Assembly (NCBI RefSeq): GCF_004363245.1
Contig: NZ_SNYV01000013.1
Location: 458,939-522,938 of the forward strand
DNA from: Sphingobacterium yanglingense
Lineage (GTDB): Bacteria > Bacteroidota > Bacteroidia > Sphingobacteriales > Sphingobacteriaceae
Length of the DNA: 64,000 bases
Direction: 5' to 3'
In this document: one piece after another, positions 27,833 through 36,970 of the stretch
How the letters are laid out: each line of letters opens with the position of its first letter
How positions within the stretch are numbered: the first letter of the stretch is position 1
The notes under the pieces: generated by a model
Database searches by the model: none
Told to the model about the DNA's origin: nothing
What the model saw: the letters and a program-made list of their open reading frames with translations, nothing else
Translations under genes and position numbers: made by a program

Positions 27833-27874
27833 AAAAAATCGGGTAGTGTAATTGAAGCGCTACCCGATTTTTTT
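27833..27874 (+). terminator. terminator closing the sugar-oxidation cluster
   Basis: Stem AAATCGGGTAG/CTACCCGATTT around a 13-nt loop, followed by T7. Confidence 0.85.
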
Positions 27875-27931
27875 ATTATGTTAGTTGGGGCTAAATCCCT
27901 AACTTTAATTCAAAACTATATAAAGCTATCC

Positions 27932-28495
27932 ATGAGCAATCGTAAGCAAATTGATGCAATCGTTGAGAAAAATAATGACAATATGCGAAAGCTTCATGAC
28001 ATCGTCAAACAGACTATGGAAGAGGAAGCGCTTATTGTAGATCGTTTGGTGCATCCACCTAAGGAGATTTTGAGTAGGGGGCAGCGTATATCAGATAGGG
28101 TTGCGCAGTTTGGCGGAAGTTGGCGTTTTATAATTATTTTTATCGTTATTCTACTGGTGTGGATCGCCTTTAATACACTGGCCCTAAAAAGTGAACAGTT
28201 TGATCCTTATCCCTTTATTCTGATGAATCTTGTACTTTCCTGTGTTGCGGCTTTGCAAGCACCAATTATTATGATGAGCCAGAATAGACAAGAGGAAAAG
28301 GATCGAATGCGTGGCGAAAATGACTACTTGGTGAATCTAAAAGCTGAACTCGAAATACGAAGTCTTCATCAAAAGATGGATATTTTGCTTGAAGAACAGA
28401 TTAAAGGTCTGTATGAAACTCAACAGGAACAGTATAAGTTGATTAAAGAGCTGTACCATAAAATTGAAAAATTAGAGCGCAAACTGCCTGGTTAA
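27932..28495 (+). CDS. DUF1003 membrane protein
   Basis: 187 residues. Charged N-terminus, two adjacent membrane helices (FIIIFIVILLVWIAFNTLAL and ILMNLVLSCVAALQAPIIMM) separated by DPYPF, and a helical C-terminal tail, exactly the DUF1003 layout. The ATG at 27932 is chosen because the ORF before it overlaps the terminator of the previous operon. It is followed after 5 bp by the histidine kinase gene, so the three genes may be one transcript. Function unknown. Confidence 0.85.
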   Translation: MSNRKQIDAIVEKNNDNMRKLHDIVKQTMEEEALIVDRLVHPPKEILSRGQRISDRVAQFGGSWRFIIIFIVILLVWIAFNTLALKSEQFDPYPFILMNLVLSCVAALQAPIIMMSQNRQEEKDRMRGENDYLVNLKAELEIRSLHQKMDILLEEQIKGLYETQQEQYKLIKELYHKIEKLERKLPG

Positions 28496-28500
28496 GGACT

Positions 28501-29547
28501 ATGATAACTGAACGACTTAGACATTTTAATGCCCTGTTTTGTTTGTTGTGGTTGATCATAACTACCGTAATCTGGACAGTAAGTGATTATCAGCAACATG
28601 ACCTGTTTTCGAAAACCATCTCTGTGATGGTACCACTCGGTGCGCTTATCCTATCCACATATATTCTTTGTAACCTGCTACTCCCTCAAGCTGTTGGTAA
28701 AAATAGAGGGTATTGGACTGTGCTTGTATTGGTAAGCGTGGCTTTGGTACAAGGTGTTTTATTGTACCTCTGTGAAGAGTTGCTTTTTTTTTTAGGACAG
28801 AGGGGCTTTATCGTATTGGATAGTGAACCTCGGGATACCTTTTGGCTTTCTATTATTAATGCAACTCCAATCGCGTTGTTATTGAATTTGGGCTTTGGAG
28901 GATTACGTTTTTTCTATGAACATGCTAAGCTCTCTGAAAAACATCATGTTCTACAGAAAAATCTTTTGGAAAGTCAGGTTGCGGCATTACAGGCACAGAT
29001 TAATCCCCATTTCATGTTTAATGTATTGAATCATATTCATATATTGATGCAGAGCAATGTTGCAAAATCCTCCACTTTGTTGTTGAAATACGCGGATATG
29101 TTGAGGTATCAACTTTATGAAGGGAATAAGGATTCGACCTATTTAAAAACTGAAATAGCATTTATAGATAATTTTATTGAGATAGAACGGGTCCGTTGGG
29201 ATGATCGATTGGTTATTGATACATTCTGGGATATTGAAGATGTACAGGTTCGTACATCACCATTGTTGTTTTTTACCCTATTGGAAAATGCGTTCAAATA
29301 TGTGTCGCGTCCAGAGGATAGTAAGGGATTTGTAAAGGCCGAAATGGAGCAGAAAGAGAATCGTGTTGTTTTTGTTGTAGAGAATTCGGTTTCGAAAAGT
29401 CATCTTGTTGAAAAAAATGAGGGGAATTCTGGATTGGGCTTGTCCAATCTTCGAAAAAGATTGGATCTTTTATACACAGATAGGTATAAGTTGGACATTG
29501 TACACAGCGCTGAGTCGTATAGGGCTAGATTGTTGATTTATGTGTAG
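28501..29547 (+). CDS. LytS/YpdA-type sensor histidine kinase
   Basis: 348 residues. Four N-terminal membrane helices, then a His_kinase (PF06580) domain with the phospho-acceptor segment AQINPHFMFNVLNHI and a compact HATPase ending SGLGLSNLRKRLDLLY. No periplasmic sensor domain, so the signal is probably felt in or near the membrane. Its partner is the LytTR regulator that starts 5 bp downstream. Confidence 0.9.
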   Translation: MITERLRHFNALFCLLWLIITTVIWTVSDYQQHDLFSKTISVMVPLGALILSTYILCNLLLPQAVGKNRGYWTVLVLVSVALVQGVLLYLCEELLFFLGQRGFIVLDSEPRDTFWLSIINATPIALLLNLGFGGLRFFYEHAKLSEKHHVLQKNLLESQVAALQAQINPHFMFNVLNHIHILMQSNVAKSSTLLLKYADMLRYQLYEGNKDSTYLKTEIAFIDNFIEIERVRWDDRLVIDTFWDIEDVQVRTSPLLFFTLLENAFKYVSRPEDSKGFVKAEMEQKENRVVFVVENSVSKSHLVEKNEGNSGLGLSNLRKRLDLLYTDRYKLDIVHSAESYRARLLIYV

Positions 29548-29552
29548 TTTTG

Positions 29553-30254
29553 ATGACGATGGATATACTAACTTGTCTCATAGTTGATGATGAACCTCTA
29601 GCAGTGGAGGGAATGCGTTTTTATCTGGAACAGATTGATGGAGTTATTGTTGCAGATCATTGTTACTCAGCTTTGGAGGCCCGCAAAAAGCTGAGAGATG
29701 CTCCAGTTGATTTGATTTTTTTAGATATCAATATGCCAGGTATTTCTGGATTAGAACTATTAGAATGCTTGGAAAATCCTCCTATGGCAATTTTAACAAC
29801 AGCGTATTCTGAGTACGCTTTGGAAGGGTATCGGTTGGATGTCGTTGATTATTTGCTCAAACCGATAGCCTTACCTCGATTGTTACGCGCTGTAGAGAAG
29901 GCTCAGGTGAAGAAAAGTCAAATTGGACAGTCGGAACTAGCCAAAAATGAGTTATATATCAAACATGAGGATTGTTATGTACGAATAGAACCTCAGGAGA
30001 TTGTTTTTGTAGAGGCTATGCAAAATTATGTACGGATACATACTGTTAAAGGAACTTATGTATCCCATCAGACTTTAAGCGCTCTGATTGAAAAGTTGGG
30101 GAATAAGTCTTTTTACCAAATCCATAAATCTTTTCTAGTGAATACAACATGTATTGATAGTATCAAAGGTAATCGAGTTATCGTTAATGGTCAGGAACTG
30201 CCATTGTCTAAACATCGAAAAGAAGATTTCTTTAAGAAGATTGTGAATATCTAA
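29553..30254 (+). CDS. LytTR-family response regulator
   Basis: About 233 residues. Receiver domain with acidic DDEP near the start, phospho-acceptor Asp in DLIFLDINMPG, and conserved TTAYSEYALEGY and KPI. The C-terminal LytTR DNA-binding domain includes ELYIKHEDCYVRI, MQNYVRIHTVKGTYVSHQTLS and FYQIHKSFLVNTTCID. In-frame ATGs at 29553 and 29559 are both possible; no SD decides. Partner of the kinase at 28501; target genes unknown. Confidence 0.9.
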   Translation: MTMDILTCLIVDDEPLAVEGMRFYLEQIDGVIVADHCYSALEARKKLRDAPVDLIFLDINMPGISGLELLECLENPPMAILTTAYSEYALEGYRLDVVDYLLKPIALPRLLRAVEKAQVKKSQIGQSELAKNELYIKHEDCYVRIEPQEIVFVEAMQNYVRIHTVKGTYVSHQTLSALIEKLGNKSFYQIHKSFLVNTTCIDSIKGNRVIVNGQELPLSKHRKEDFFKKIVNI

Positions 30255-30257
30255 ATA

Positions 30258-31028
30258 TTAGAAATGAATGGTTGCCTTTAGCATAGTGCTATGATGAGAT
30301 AGTTCTGGCGTGATGTTGATATGTCTACGATCCTTAGATGGGTTTAATATATTTTTTATTTTTGGAGTAAGTAAATAGCTTAATTCTGTTGATAGGATAC
30401 CAAATCCTGCTCCCGCAACAACATCGCTGAACCAATGTTTATTGTTAATAATACGCAATGCACCGGTTCCAGCAGCGATAAGATACCCTGATGAAGCAAT
30501 CCATATATTTTCGTCTTTATATTCCTTAAAAAGCATATGTGCGCCTAGGAAGGCTGTCGCAGTATGACCGGATGGAAAAGATTTTGAATTAGAATCATCT
30601 GGACGCATAACTCCAACGCTACTTTTTAGGGTATGCACACTTAATAGCGTTAATAGTGCCGCCGTGCTTAAGAACTGCGTGCGGTCGACGATATTGTGTT
30701 TTGCTTGTAGTCCAGTGAAATCCAAAGCATATACGGCAAGTATTGGTGTGTACTGCATGAAATCATCAATACGGGTACCTTTTGGGGATATTCTGTTGGC
30801 ATATGCTTTCGTGTCTCTATCTAGGTGTTGCAAGCTAAGAATGCCCTGTCGCGCTACACCATAACCAATCAAGCCTCCAGCCATTAAAAAAGGTTGATAG
30901 CGTGTTGGAGATGTTGCTTTTAGTTGAAGAGGATTTACGGGGTTTGTTGTGCTATCAGCCTTTAACTGGAATATAAAGAGGCAAAACAATAGTATATAGA
31001 AGAGTATAAGCTGAATTAATTTGTACAT
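30258..31028 (-). CDS. PAP2-family membrane phosphatase
   Basis: 256 residues with an N-terminal hydrophobic leader. All three phosphatase motifs are present: K-X6-RP in KSSVGVMRP, PSGH in FPSGHTATAF, and R-X5-H-X3-D in RIINNKHWFSD. The family removes phosphate from undecaprenyl diphosphate, phosphatidates or lipid A on the outer face of the inner membrane. It converges on the LytTR gene with only 3 bp between the stops and no terminator seen. Confidence 0.87.
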   Translation of the reverse strand: MYKLIQLILFYILLFCLFIFQLKADSTTNPVNPLQLKATSPTRYQPFLMAGGLIGYGVARQGILSLQHLDRDTKAYANRISPKGTRIDDFMQYTPILAVYALDFTGLQAKHNIVDRTQFLSTAALLTLLSVHTLKSSVGVMRPDDSNSKSFPSGHTATAFLGAHMLFKEYKDENIWIASSGYLIAAGTGALRIINNKHWFSDVVAGAGFGILSTELSYLLTPKIKNILNPSKDRRHINITPELSHHSTMLKATIHF

Positions 31029-31144
31029 TATCTTTGCGTTTTTTTGCAAAGATGTATACCATTAAGGCTGGCCTAAAAAAAGTTTGACCACTGTATCAAG
31101 CATGTTGATAAGTGGTCAAATATGAAGGATGAACGGAAATAGGT

Positions 31145-32776
31145 TTAACGCTCTATGTCCTTTAAACTGTTCATTTTTTTATATTCCAAGAATCCTTTTA
31201 TATCTTCAAAGTGCTCACGGACACGTTTGTTTCCAAATTCAAATACTTTGGTCGCTAGTCCGTCGAGGAAATCTCTATCGTGGGACACTAAAATAAGGGT
31301 GCCATCAAAATCTTGAAGTGCGTCTTTGATAATATCTTTGGTCTTCATATCCAAATGGTTGGTAGGCTCATCGAGAATCAGTACGTTGACAGGCTCCAAA
31401 AGGAGTTTAATCATAGCTAGCCTGGTTTTTTCACCGCCTGATAGGACTTTTACTTTTTTAGTGGTATCATCGCCGCTAAACATAAAAGCACCCAACATAT
31501 CCTTGATCTTGACACGAACGTCGCCTACAGCAATCTGATCAATGGTTTCAAACACGGTCAACTCTTCGTCTAGAAGGGCCGCTTGGTTTTGTGCAAAATA
31601 CCCTATTTTGGCGTTATGACCTACTTTTAAGCTTCCTTCAAAGTCTATTTCTCCCATGATGGCTTTGATCATGGTTGATTTTCCTTCACCATTTTTACCA
31701 ACGAAAGCAACTTTCTCTCCACGTTCTATTACCATCGCTGCTTTTTCAAATACGACATGGTCGCCATACTTTTTAGTAAGCTCCTCTACCATCACAGGAT
31801 ATTGGCCTGAACGAGGCGACGGTGGGAATTTTAATCGTAAAGCTGATGTATCGACTTCGTCTATCTCGATTATTTCTAGTTTTTCCAACATTTTGACACG
31901 AGACTGTACCTGTAAGGTTTTGGAATAAGTGCCTCTAAAGCGGTCGATAAATTCTTGGTTGTCCGCTATAAACCTTTGCTGTTCTTCGTATGCTTTTAGC
32001 TGATGTAAACGACGGTCTTTACGTAGCTCTAGGTAATGACTGTATTTTGCTTTGTAATCGTAGATACGTCCCATTGTTACTTCGATGGTACGGTTGGTGA
32101 TATTGTCTACGAACGCTCTATCGTGGGAGATAACAATGACGGCTTTGGCCGAATTGATTAAAAAATCTTCTAACCATTGGATACTCTCGATATCCATGTG
32201 GTTGGTTGGCTCATCGAGAAGGATTAAGTCTGGTTTTTTTAACAAAATTTTGGCTAACTCGATTCGCATGCGCCATCCTCCAGAGAACTCTGAGGTCTGA
32301 CGTGTAAAATCCGTACGTTCGAAGCCTAATCCTTTGAGTACTTTTTCAACTTCAGCGTCGTAATTGGTTTCTTCGATAGAATAGAACTTTTCACTGAGTT
32401 CGGACACACGCTCGATTAGCTTCATGTAATCGTCCGTTTCATAATCGGTACGTACGTTTAGCTGCTCATTCAACGCTTCTAATTCATCACGCATCTGATA
32501 GACTTCTTCAAAGGCTTTTGAGGTCTCTTCGAAGACGGTCATATTGTCCTGCGTTAACAAATGCTGTGGCAAGTAGGCGATGACAGCATCTTTCGGCCCT
32601 GATACGTTGCCGTTTGTGGGTTTGCCAGCACCGGCAATGATTTTTAATAAAGTGGACTTGCCAGCACCATTCTTGCCCATAAGGGCTATTTTATCATTTT
32701 CATTGATAGAAAAAGATACATCGCTAAAAAGAGTTGTCCCTCCAAATGATACGGAGACATTATTTACGTTGATCAC
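31145..32776 (-). CDS. ABC-F family ATPase (YbiT-like)
   Basis: 543 residues, two ABC cassettes and no membrane segment. Walker A GKNGAGKST and GKNGEGKST, signatures FSGGWRMR and LSGGEKTR, and DEPTNHMDIES and DEPTNHLDMKT. The linker between cassettes is long and basic, as in ribosome-binding ABC-F proteins. It lacks the C-terminal coiled coil of the protein at 10516, so the two belong to different subfamilies. Role in translation is inferred from family. Confidence 0.88.
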   Translation of the reverse strand: MINVNNVSVSFGGTTLFSDVSFSINENDKIALMGKNGAGKSTLLKIIAGAGKPTNGNVSGPKDAVIAYLPQHLLTQDNMTVFEETSKAFEEVYQMRDELEALNEQLNVRTDYETDDYMKLIERVSELSEKFYSIEETNYDAEVEKVLKGLGFERTDFTRQTSEFSGGWRMRIELAKILLKKPDLILLDEPTNHMDIESIQWLEDFLINSAKAVIVISHDRAFVDNITNRTIEVTMGRIYDYKAKYSHYLELRKDRRLHQLKAYEEQQRFIADNQEFIDRFRGTYSKTLQVQSRVKMLEKLEIIEIDEVDTSALRLKFPPSPRSGQYPVMVEELTKKYGDHVVFEKAAMVIERGEKVAFVGKNGEGKSTMIKAIMGEIDFEGSLKVGHNAKIGYFAQNQAALLDEELTVFETIDQIAVGDVRVKIKDMLGAFMFSGDDTTKKVKVLSGGEKTRLAMIKLLLEPVNVLILDEPTNHLDMKTKDIIKDALQDFDGTLILVSHDRDFLDGLATKVFEFGNKRVREHFEDIKGFLEYKKMNSLKDIER

Positions 32777-32884
32777 GATACGCCTATGTTAAAATAAGTT
32801 GCAAAGATAGTATTTAGAAGTTAGATGTCGGATATCAGATTTGAGATATCCGTCAACGGTAGAATCTATTGATTACCTTTTACC

Positions 32885-33499
32885 TCAAAAGGCTTTGGCT
32901 TGATGTTCTGGGCAGTCTATACGAAGATCTGTGGTAGCTAGTTTTTGATTTAACAATCGGCAAAAATGAAGTGTTCCATCATCAGAAGATTGGTAATAGG
33001 AACAGCTGATACACATTCTCTGAACACTTATTATTCCGGATTGATTGAGATGAGTGACAATTTCTAGAAGGCTGGATAATAGTATTTCTTTACTCGTATC
33101 GTTTAAATTATGGATAGGTGTTCTTATTTCTTCTGTAAATAAGGAGGTCTGTTGAGCGACTTCTCTTCCTCTGTCTGTTAGATGGATGGTGTAACTTCTT
33201 GTATCCTGTTCCTCATATTCCTTGGCAATGAGCTCTTTTTGCTCTAATGTTTTGACGGTCTCGCTGATCGTTGCCTTGGTCATGTTGAATTCTTCAGCGA
33301 GGTAACTTACTTTCCGATTTTCGGTATCGTGGTGAAGTAGAAAAATTAAGAGCTGTATTTGAGTAGGCGTCAGAGGAAATTCTTTGCTCTGACGCCACAG
33401 TAGTACACGAAAAGATTGGGTTATTCTTTCCAATGAAGCTACAATTTTGCTTTCTATATTGCTGTTCTGTTGTTCCAGATCAAAATCGGATCTGTTCAT
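32885..33499 (-). CDS. MarR-family regulator with a C-terminal four-cysteine motif
   Basis: 204 residues. The first 150 are a standard MarR winged helix, with recognition-helix region LAEEFNMTKATISETVKTLEQK and wing EEQDTRSYTIHLTDRGRE. All four cysteines of the protein lie in the C-terminal tail (163, 166, 180, 196) as CX2CX13CX15C, which could bind zinc or an Fe-S cluster or sense oxidation. It is the last gene of an operon with a DUF2024 protein and a CPVC thioredoxin-like protein, and probably controls it through the palindrome at 34149. Confidence 0.85.
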   Translation of the reverse strand: MNRSDFDLEQQNSNIESKIVASLERITQSFRVLLWRQSKEFPLTPTQIQLLIFLLHHDTENRKVSYLAEEFNMTKATISETVKTLEQKELIAKEYEEQDTRSYTIHLTDRGREVAQQTSLFTEEIRTPIHNLNDTSKEILLSSLLEIVTHLNQSGIISVQRMCISCSYYQSSDDGTLHFCRLLNQKLATTDLRIDCPEHQAKAF

Positions 33500-33511
33500 G
33501 TTGTCTGCTGC

Positions 33512-33775
33512 TTATTTACAGTTTTCCATTTCATAGATGAAAACTCCTTTTTCTTTTATTTCATTTTGCCACTCGGTTCGGACCTGTTCTACATGGCAGA
33601 ATTGGCATTCATGTGATGTCAGAGGTTGCCCTTCCTGGTTTTTACTTTTAAGGTAATCTCTTCCATAATTGTAAATTACAGCAGCATCAGTTATTGCTGC
33701 AGGTACAATAATGTCAAAGTGCATAATTGTACCGTCCTTTTTTGTTACGTAGGTATCCCAAACAGCTACTTGCAT
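33512..33775 (-). CDS. DUF2024 family protein
   Basis: 87 residues, recognised as DUF2024 from QVAVWDTYVTKKDGTIMHFDI, YGRDYLKSK and the central HECQFCHVEQ. CXXCH looks like a heme c site, but the protein has no signal peptide, so zinc binding or a redox thiol pair is more likely. It starts 88 bp after the thioredoxin-like gene and lies 12 bp before the MarR gene. Function unknown. Confidence 0.82.
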   Translation of the reverse strand: MQVAVWDTYVTKKDGTIMHFDIIVPAAITDAAVIYNYGRDYLKSKNQEGQPLTSHECQFCHVEQVRTEWQNEIKEKGVFIYEMENCK

Positions 33776-33821
33776 TTTTATTGATTTTAATAATTGTGTG
33801 ATTCTATTTTAATACTAAAAA

Positions 33822-33858
33822 TGCCCCACAAAGATAGTTATCCTATCTAAGTGGGGCA
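33822..33858 (-). terminator. compound hairpin between the thioredoxin-like gene and DUF2024
   Basis: Outer stem TGCCCCAC/GTGGGGCA and inner stem GATAG/CTATC. On the minus strand it is followed by a T-run, so it may partly terminate after the first gene and lower expression of the two downstream. Confidence 0.65.
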
Positions 33859-33863
33859 AGCTT

Positions 33864-34097
33864 TTAACCTTTTACATCTGAAATCGATGCGCCAAAGTTG
33901 ATGTGTAGTACATTTCCTTGCGGTGTTACTAAAGCGGGTACAGACTTTACGCCAGCTTTCTCTGCTTCTTCTATCCGGTCTCTGACTTCACCAATGTGTA
34001 CGACTTCTACGTTGTCGATTCCTACAAGGTTGACGATGTCGTGCTCTGCGCTAACGCATACGGGACATCCTGCGTGGTAAAAAATTGATTTTGACAT
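33864..34097 (-). CDS. small thioredoxin/glutaredoxin-like protein (CPVC)
   Basis: 77 residues. MSKSIFYHAGCPVCVSAEHDIV is a thioredoxin-fold start with a CPVC active site, and GVKSVPALVTPQGNVLHINFG has the conserved cis-Pro. It is shorter than glutaredoxin (one strand-helix fewer). Cytoplasmic. The ATG at 34097 is chosen over the one two codons upstream by family fit. It is first in the operon with DUF2024 and MarR, right after a promoter containing a perfect palindrome. Confidence 0.82.
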   Translation of the reverse strand: MSKSIFYHAGCPVCVSAEHDIVNLVGIDNVEVVHIGEVRDRIEEAEKAGVKSVPALVTPQGNVLHINFGASISDVKG

Positions 34098-34142
34098 GTT
34101 CACTAAATTTTAATTCTGTCTCTGAGGCAATATTGCCATATT

Positions 34143-34173
34143 CAAAAGTAGTTAGGATTCCTAACTAAATCAA
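34143..34173 (-). promoter_or_regulatory. promoter with a perfect palindromic operator in its spacer
   Basis: On the minus strand: TTG (34171-34173), 20 nt, then TACTTTTG (34143-34150), an exact Bacteroidota promoter. The spacer holds TAGTTAGGAATCCTAACTA (34149-34167), a perfect 9-bp inverted repeat about one base. A bound dimer would block RNA polymerase. The MarR protein of the same operon is the natural candidate. Confidence 0.75.
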
Positions 34174-34245
34174 GGAGCAGTCTTCTATTTGCTACTGGTC
34201 TACCGTTGTTTTTTAATTCTGTACCATCTCGAGCGGCTTGTTGTT

Positions 34246-34965
34246 TTAAAAGCCGTATTTTACTTTAAGTATATTTTTCTTTGTGTTTACTTTTAAAACT
34301 CTTATTCCATGAAGCTCTGCCGTATCGGTAGCATGAGTGCCTCCACAAGCATAATTCAGGTAGTTGCCTATTTTTACAAGTCTAATGCTTGTATCCGCCT
34401 GGGGGGTGAAGTGAGAAGTTCTAAAGGAGTCTTTGTATTCGGAAGAGGCTGTTGAAACTATTTTGGAATGAATTGGGATCTTTTGGCGGATAAAGGTATC
34501 TAAGATGCTGTTGATGTCTTCTATATCAATGTTCTGGACTGTATTTGCTGTGTCAAACTCTATTGCGCTATTACTAGGATAGTGTGAACCTTTGATAGGG
34601 GTAAGATTGAGTTTAAGCTCTTCATATATTATCGAGGTGATAAGATGCCCGGCGGTGTGTAGTTGTGAATTTACTGCTCGCTTGATGGGATCAATTTTAA
34701 GGGTAATAATTGCATTGTCTTCTATTTCCTGCCTATCGATGTAGATTTTTAGACTATTGGAGTGAAAAGCCCCTTTGATTATCGGGATTGTTGTATTACC
34801 AATGGTTATCTCTGCGGTGTCACTTTCTTGTCCGCCTCCACCCGGAAAATAACAGGATTCCTGAGGTATGATAAAGAATCCATTATCATCCGTGCCATAA
34901 TCTAGGATCTGTGTTTGGTTTAGCGTAGTCTTAGGACTGTGGTAGTATATCAAGTGCGTTTCCAT
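34246..34965 (-). CDS. AlaX-type alanyl-tRNA editing protein
   Basis: 239 residues. Free-standing relative of the AlaRS editing domain that hydrolyses Ser- or Gly-tRNA(Ala). Zinc ligands are in HTAGH (HXXXH) and CGGTH (CXXXH). The N-terminal FYPGGGGQ-like segment CYFPGGGGQESD is the conserved glycine-rich loop. It has its own start 76 bp from the AraC gene, and its 3' end lies 72 bp before the redox operon promoter. Confidence 0.87.
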   Translation of the reverse strand: METHLIYYHSPKTTLNQTQILDYGTDDNGFFIIPQESCYFPGGGGQESDTAEITIGNTTIPIIKGAFHSNSLKIYIDRQEIEDNAIITLKIDPIKRAVNSQLHTAGHLITSIIYEELKLNLTPIKGSHYPSNSAIEFDTANTVQNIDIEDINSILDTFIRQKIPIHSKIVSTASSEYKDSFRTSHFTPQADTSIRLVKIGNYLNYACGGTHATDTAELHGIRVLKVNTKKNILKVKYGF

Positions 34966-35048
34966 ATTTTGTTTTTTGTATTTGACAGGTGTAAAACTGC
35001 TGTATTTAAAGGAAACAAAATAGGAGGTTCATAACATCTGGTAATTGG

Positions 35049-35879
35049 TTAACATTTAAGGTCTTTCATTGCTCCTTTTCTATAGTGTCCAGGAGTGATT
35101 CCATAGTGATTTTTGAATGCTTTGATAAAGTGGCTTTCATCCGAAAAGCCGCATTGGTAAGCGATGCCTGCGTTGGAGAGGTCTCCCTTTTCGAGAAGTT
35201 CTCTGCTACGCTCAATCTTTCGTCTGCGGATCAATCGACTAAGGTCTTCACCAAAATAGCGGGGGAAGGTCCGTGAAAGATGAACCGCTGAGATTCCTAT
35301 TTGCTCGGCCAATTGCTGTAAGTCTAATTGGTTAAAGTCGTAAGAATCAGATATGATTTCTTGGAGTCTATTGACCCATTTGGGAGGATGTCCTAAAGTG
35401 ATTTTTTGTGCATCGCGTTGTAATAGCGCAAAAGCCTGTAGCAACATGCCTTCAATTGCTATGGGAGTGACGGCATCTTGTACATTGAGTTCTTTGTATA
35501 TATTTTGGAATAGGGATTTAATCTCGGGATGATGTATGTTTATGTTACCCTCTATGATATTGGGATCTAACTCTTTTTCATGAAACCATTTCTTTTCAAT
35601 CTCGATATGAAAATAATTGACACCTTCTGAGATGCTCTCATTGTAGTGGGGTTCTTGCCAATTGTGATAGAGCAGTGTATTGCGCGAACATTGTATTTTC
35701 TCTTTTTTATTGACCTCAATAAAACTTCCTTTGACGCTATAAAGGAAATAAGCGTTCTCATGATAATGCCAAGGCACGTGGGAATTAGGGGCTATTATTG
35801 CTTCGCTTATAATTAGATTGTTGAATTGAATCTTTCTTTTGCTTTCTCCGAAATGTTCGCCTAATGTCAATGATTTCAT
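35049..35879 (-). CDS. AraC-family transcriptional regulator
   Basis: 276 residues. N-terminal cupin-like sensor (HVPWHYHENAYFLYSVKGSFIEV) and two C-terminal helix-turn-helix motifs, LAEQIGISAVHLSRTFPRYF and IAYQCGFSDESHFIKAFKNHYGITP. It starts 10 bp after the WYL regulator's stop on the same strand, so the two are probably co-transcribed. Ligand and targets are unknown. Confidence 0.87.
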   Translation of the reverse strand: MKSLTLGEHFGESKRKIQFNNLIISEAIIAPNSHVPWHYHENAYFLYSVKGSFIEVNKKEKIQCSRNTLLYHNWQEPHYNESISEGVNYFHIEIEKKWFHEKELDPNIIEGNINIHHPEIKSLFQNIYKELNVQDAVTPIAIEGMLLQAFALLQRDAQKITLGHPPKWVNRLQEIISDSYDFNQLDLQQLAEQIGISAVHLSRTFPRYFGEDLSRLIRRRKIERSRELLEKGDLSNAGIAYQCGFSDESHFIKAFKNHYGITPGHYRKGAMKDLKC

Positions 35880-35889
35880 GTTTTTAGCT

Positions 35890-36918
35890 TTAAATATCGT
35901 TTTCTTCGGTATACTGTTGTAACATCTTACGTGTTCTGCGTTTGATACGATCGACTAAGTTTTTGGGCGCCAATACTTTCATAGATTCTCCAAAACCTAA
36001 TATTTCGCGTTCTAATTCGAAATTCAATACCACATCGAGTCGTATCAATACTGTACCATCAGCTTTGGTCTCCAATAGTTGTTGGGAGGGGTGTAGCGGT
36101 TTCGTTATGACATAAGGAGCATTTTTGGAATCGACACGTAATATGACACGATGCCCCCTGTCTTTTTCTGATCTTGTGACACCGATTGTATCTGCATAAT
36201 AACGTTCGAAATCTATACCATTGTAGGGCACATATCCTGATTTTTCCATCTCGTTCAAGTCTTCTATACGGTCTAGTGCTAGTGTAATGAGTGTATTTCC
36301 TTTTTTTGGTTTACATAGGACAAACCACCTATTTCGATATTCCTTGAGTAGATAAGGATAGTATACAGTTTCTTGTTCGGTTTTTGATTTAAAAGATTTA
36401 TAGCTTATGAGTAGGGGGATCTGTTCACGTATGGCTTTGTGTATAGGGGTAATCCAGTTTAATCCTTTTAATAGATTGTTGCTTTCCAGTTGGATATGGG
36501 AAGGGGATTTGTCGGTTTGCTTGGATAGGCTATTTTCTAAGCGTACAATCATGTCGCTCATTTCTTCAAAATAGGAAAAACCATTGAGGTACTTTAGAAT
36601 GTCTACAGCATCTTTCATTTTAGATAGATCACGGTCGGAGAGAGGCGAATTACTGATGGAATAGTTGGGAACGTCGTAGGTGTAAAATTTACGGTTGAGA
36701 ACGACAATGGGTGCATTATATCCCAGTTTATTGCTTCGCATCAATTGTATATCTCCCTGTATGGTTCTTTTGCTCACCCCACTGTGTATACCTTCAAACT
36801 CATAAAGTCCATCGGAAACCCGTTCTATCAAGTCTTCTAGCGTCCATTTGCGGTGGGTCTGTCGAAGACAGTCATCAATGATTTTGTATCGAATAAGCGC
36901 GAGTTTATTAGCTGCCAT
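35890..36918 (-). CDS. WYL-domain transcriptional regulator
   Basis: 342 residues. N-terminal DNA-binding region (RYKIIDDCLRQTHRKWTLEDLIERV and the SKRTIQGDIQLMRS helix), central WYL domain with ISYKSFKS, YYPYLLKEYRNRWFVLC and LALDRIEDL, and a C-terminal WCX-like extension. WYL proteins bind nucleic-acid or nucleotide ligands and often guard defence or repair genes. It is divergent from the slipin-rtcB operon, and the gap between them holds two identical operator-like palindromes. It takes the place that RtcR has in Proteobacteria. Confidence 0.87.
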   Translation of the reverse strand: MAANKLALIRYKIIDDCLRQTHRKWTLEDLIERVSDGLYEFEGIHSGVSKRTIQGDIQLMRSNKLGYNAPIVVLNRKFYTYDVPNYSISNSPLSDRDLSKMKDAVDILKYLNGFSYFEEMSDMIVRLENSLSKQTDKSPSHIQLESNNLLKGLNWITPIHKAIREQIPLLISYKSFKSKTEQETVYYPYLLKEYRNRWFVLCKPKKGNTLITLALDRIEDLNEMEKSGYVPYNGIDFERYYADTIGVTRSEKDRGHRVILRVDSKNAPYVITKPLHPSQQLLETKADGTVLIRLDVVLNFELEREILGFGESMKVLAPKNLVDRIKRRTRKMLQQYTEENDI

Positions 36919-36970
36919 AAGGTGTGGTAAGAGAAATATGTACAGTGTAAATATAGTGTATTTATTTTAC

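Noticed and set aside
33512-33775. Cytochrome c from CXXCH
   Set aside because: No signal peptide, so heme c attachment would not occur; the family is DUF2024.
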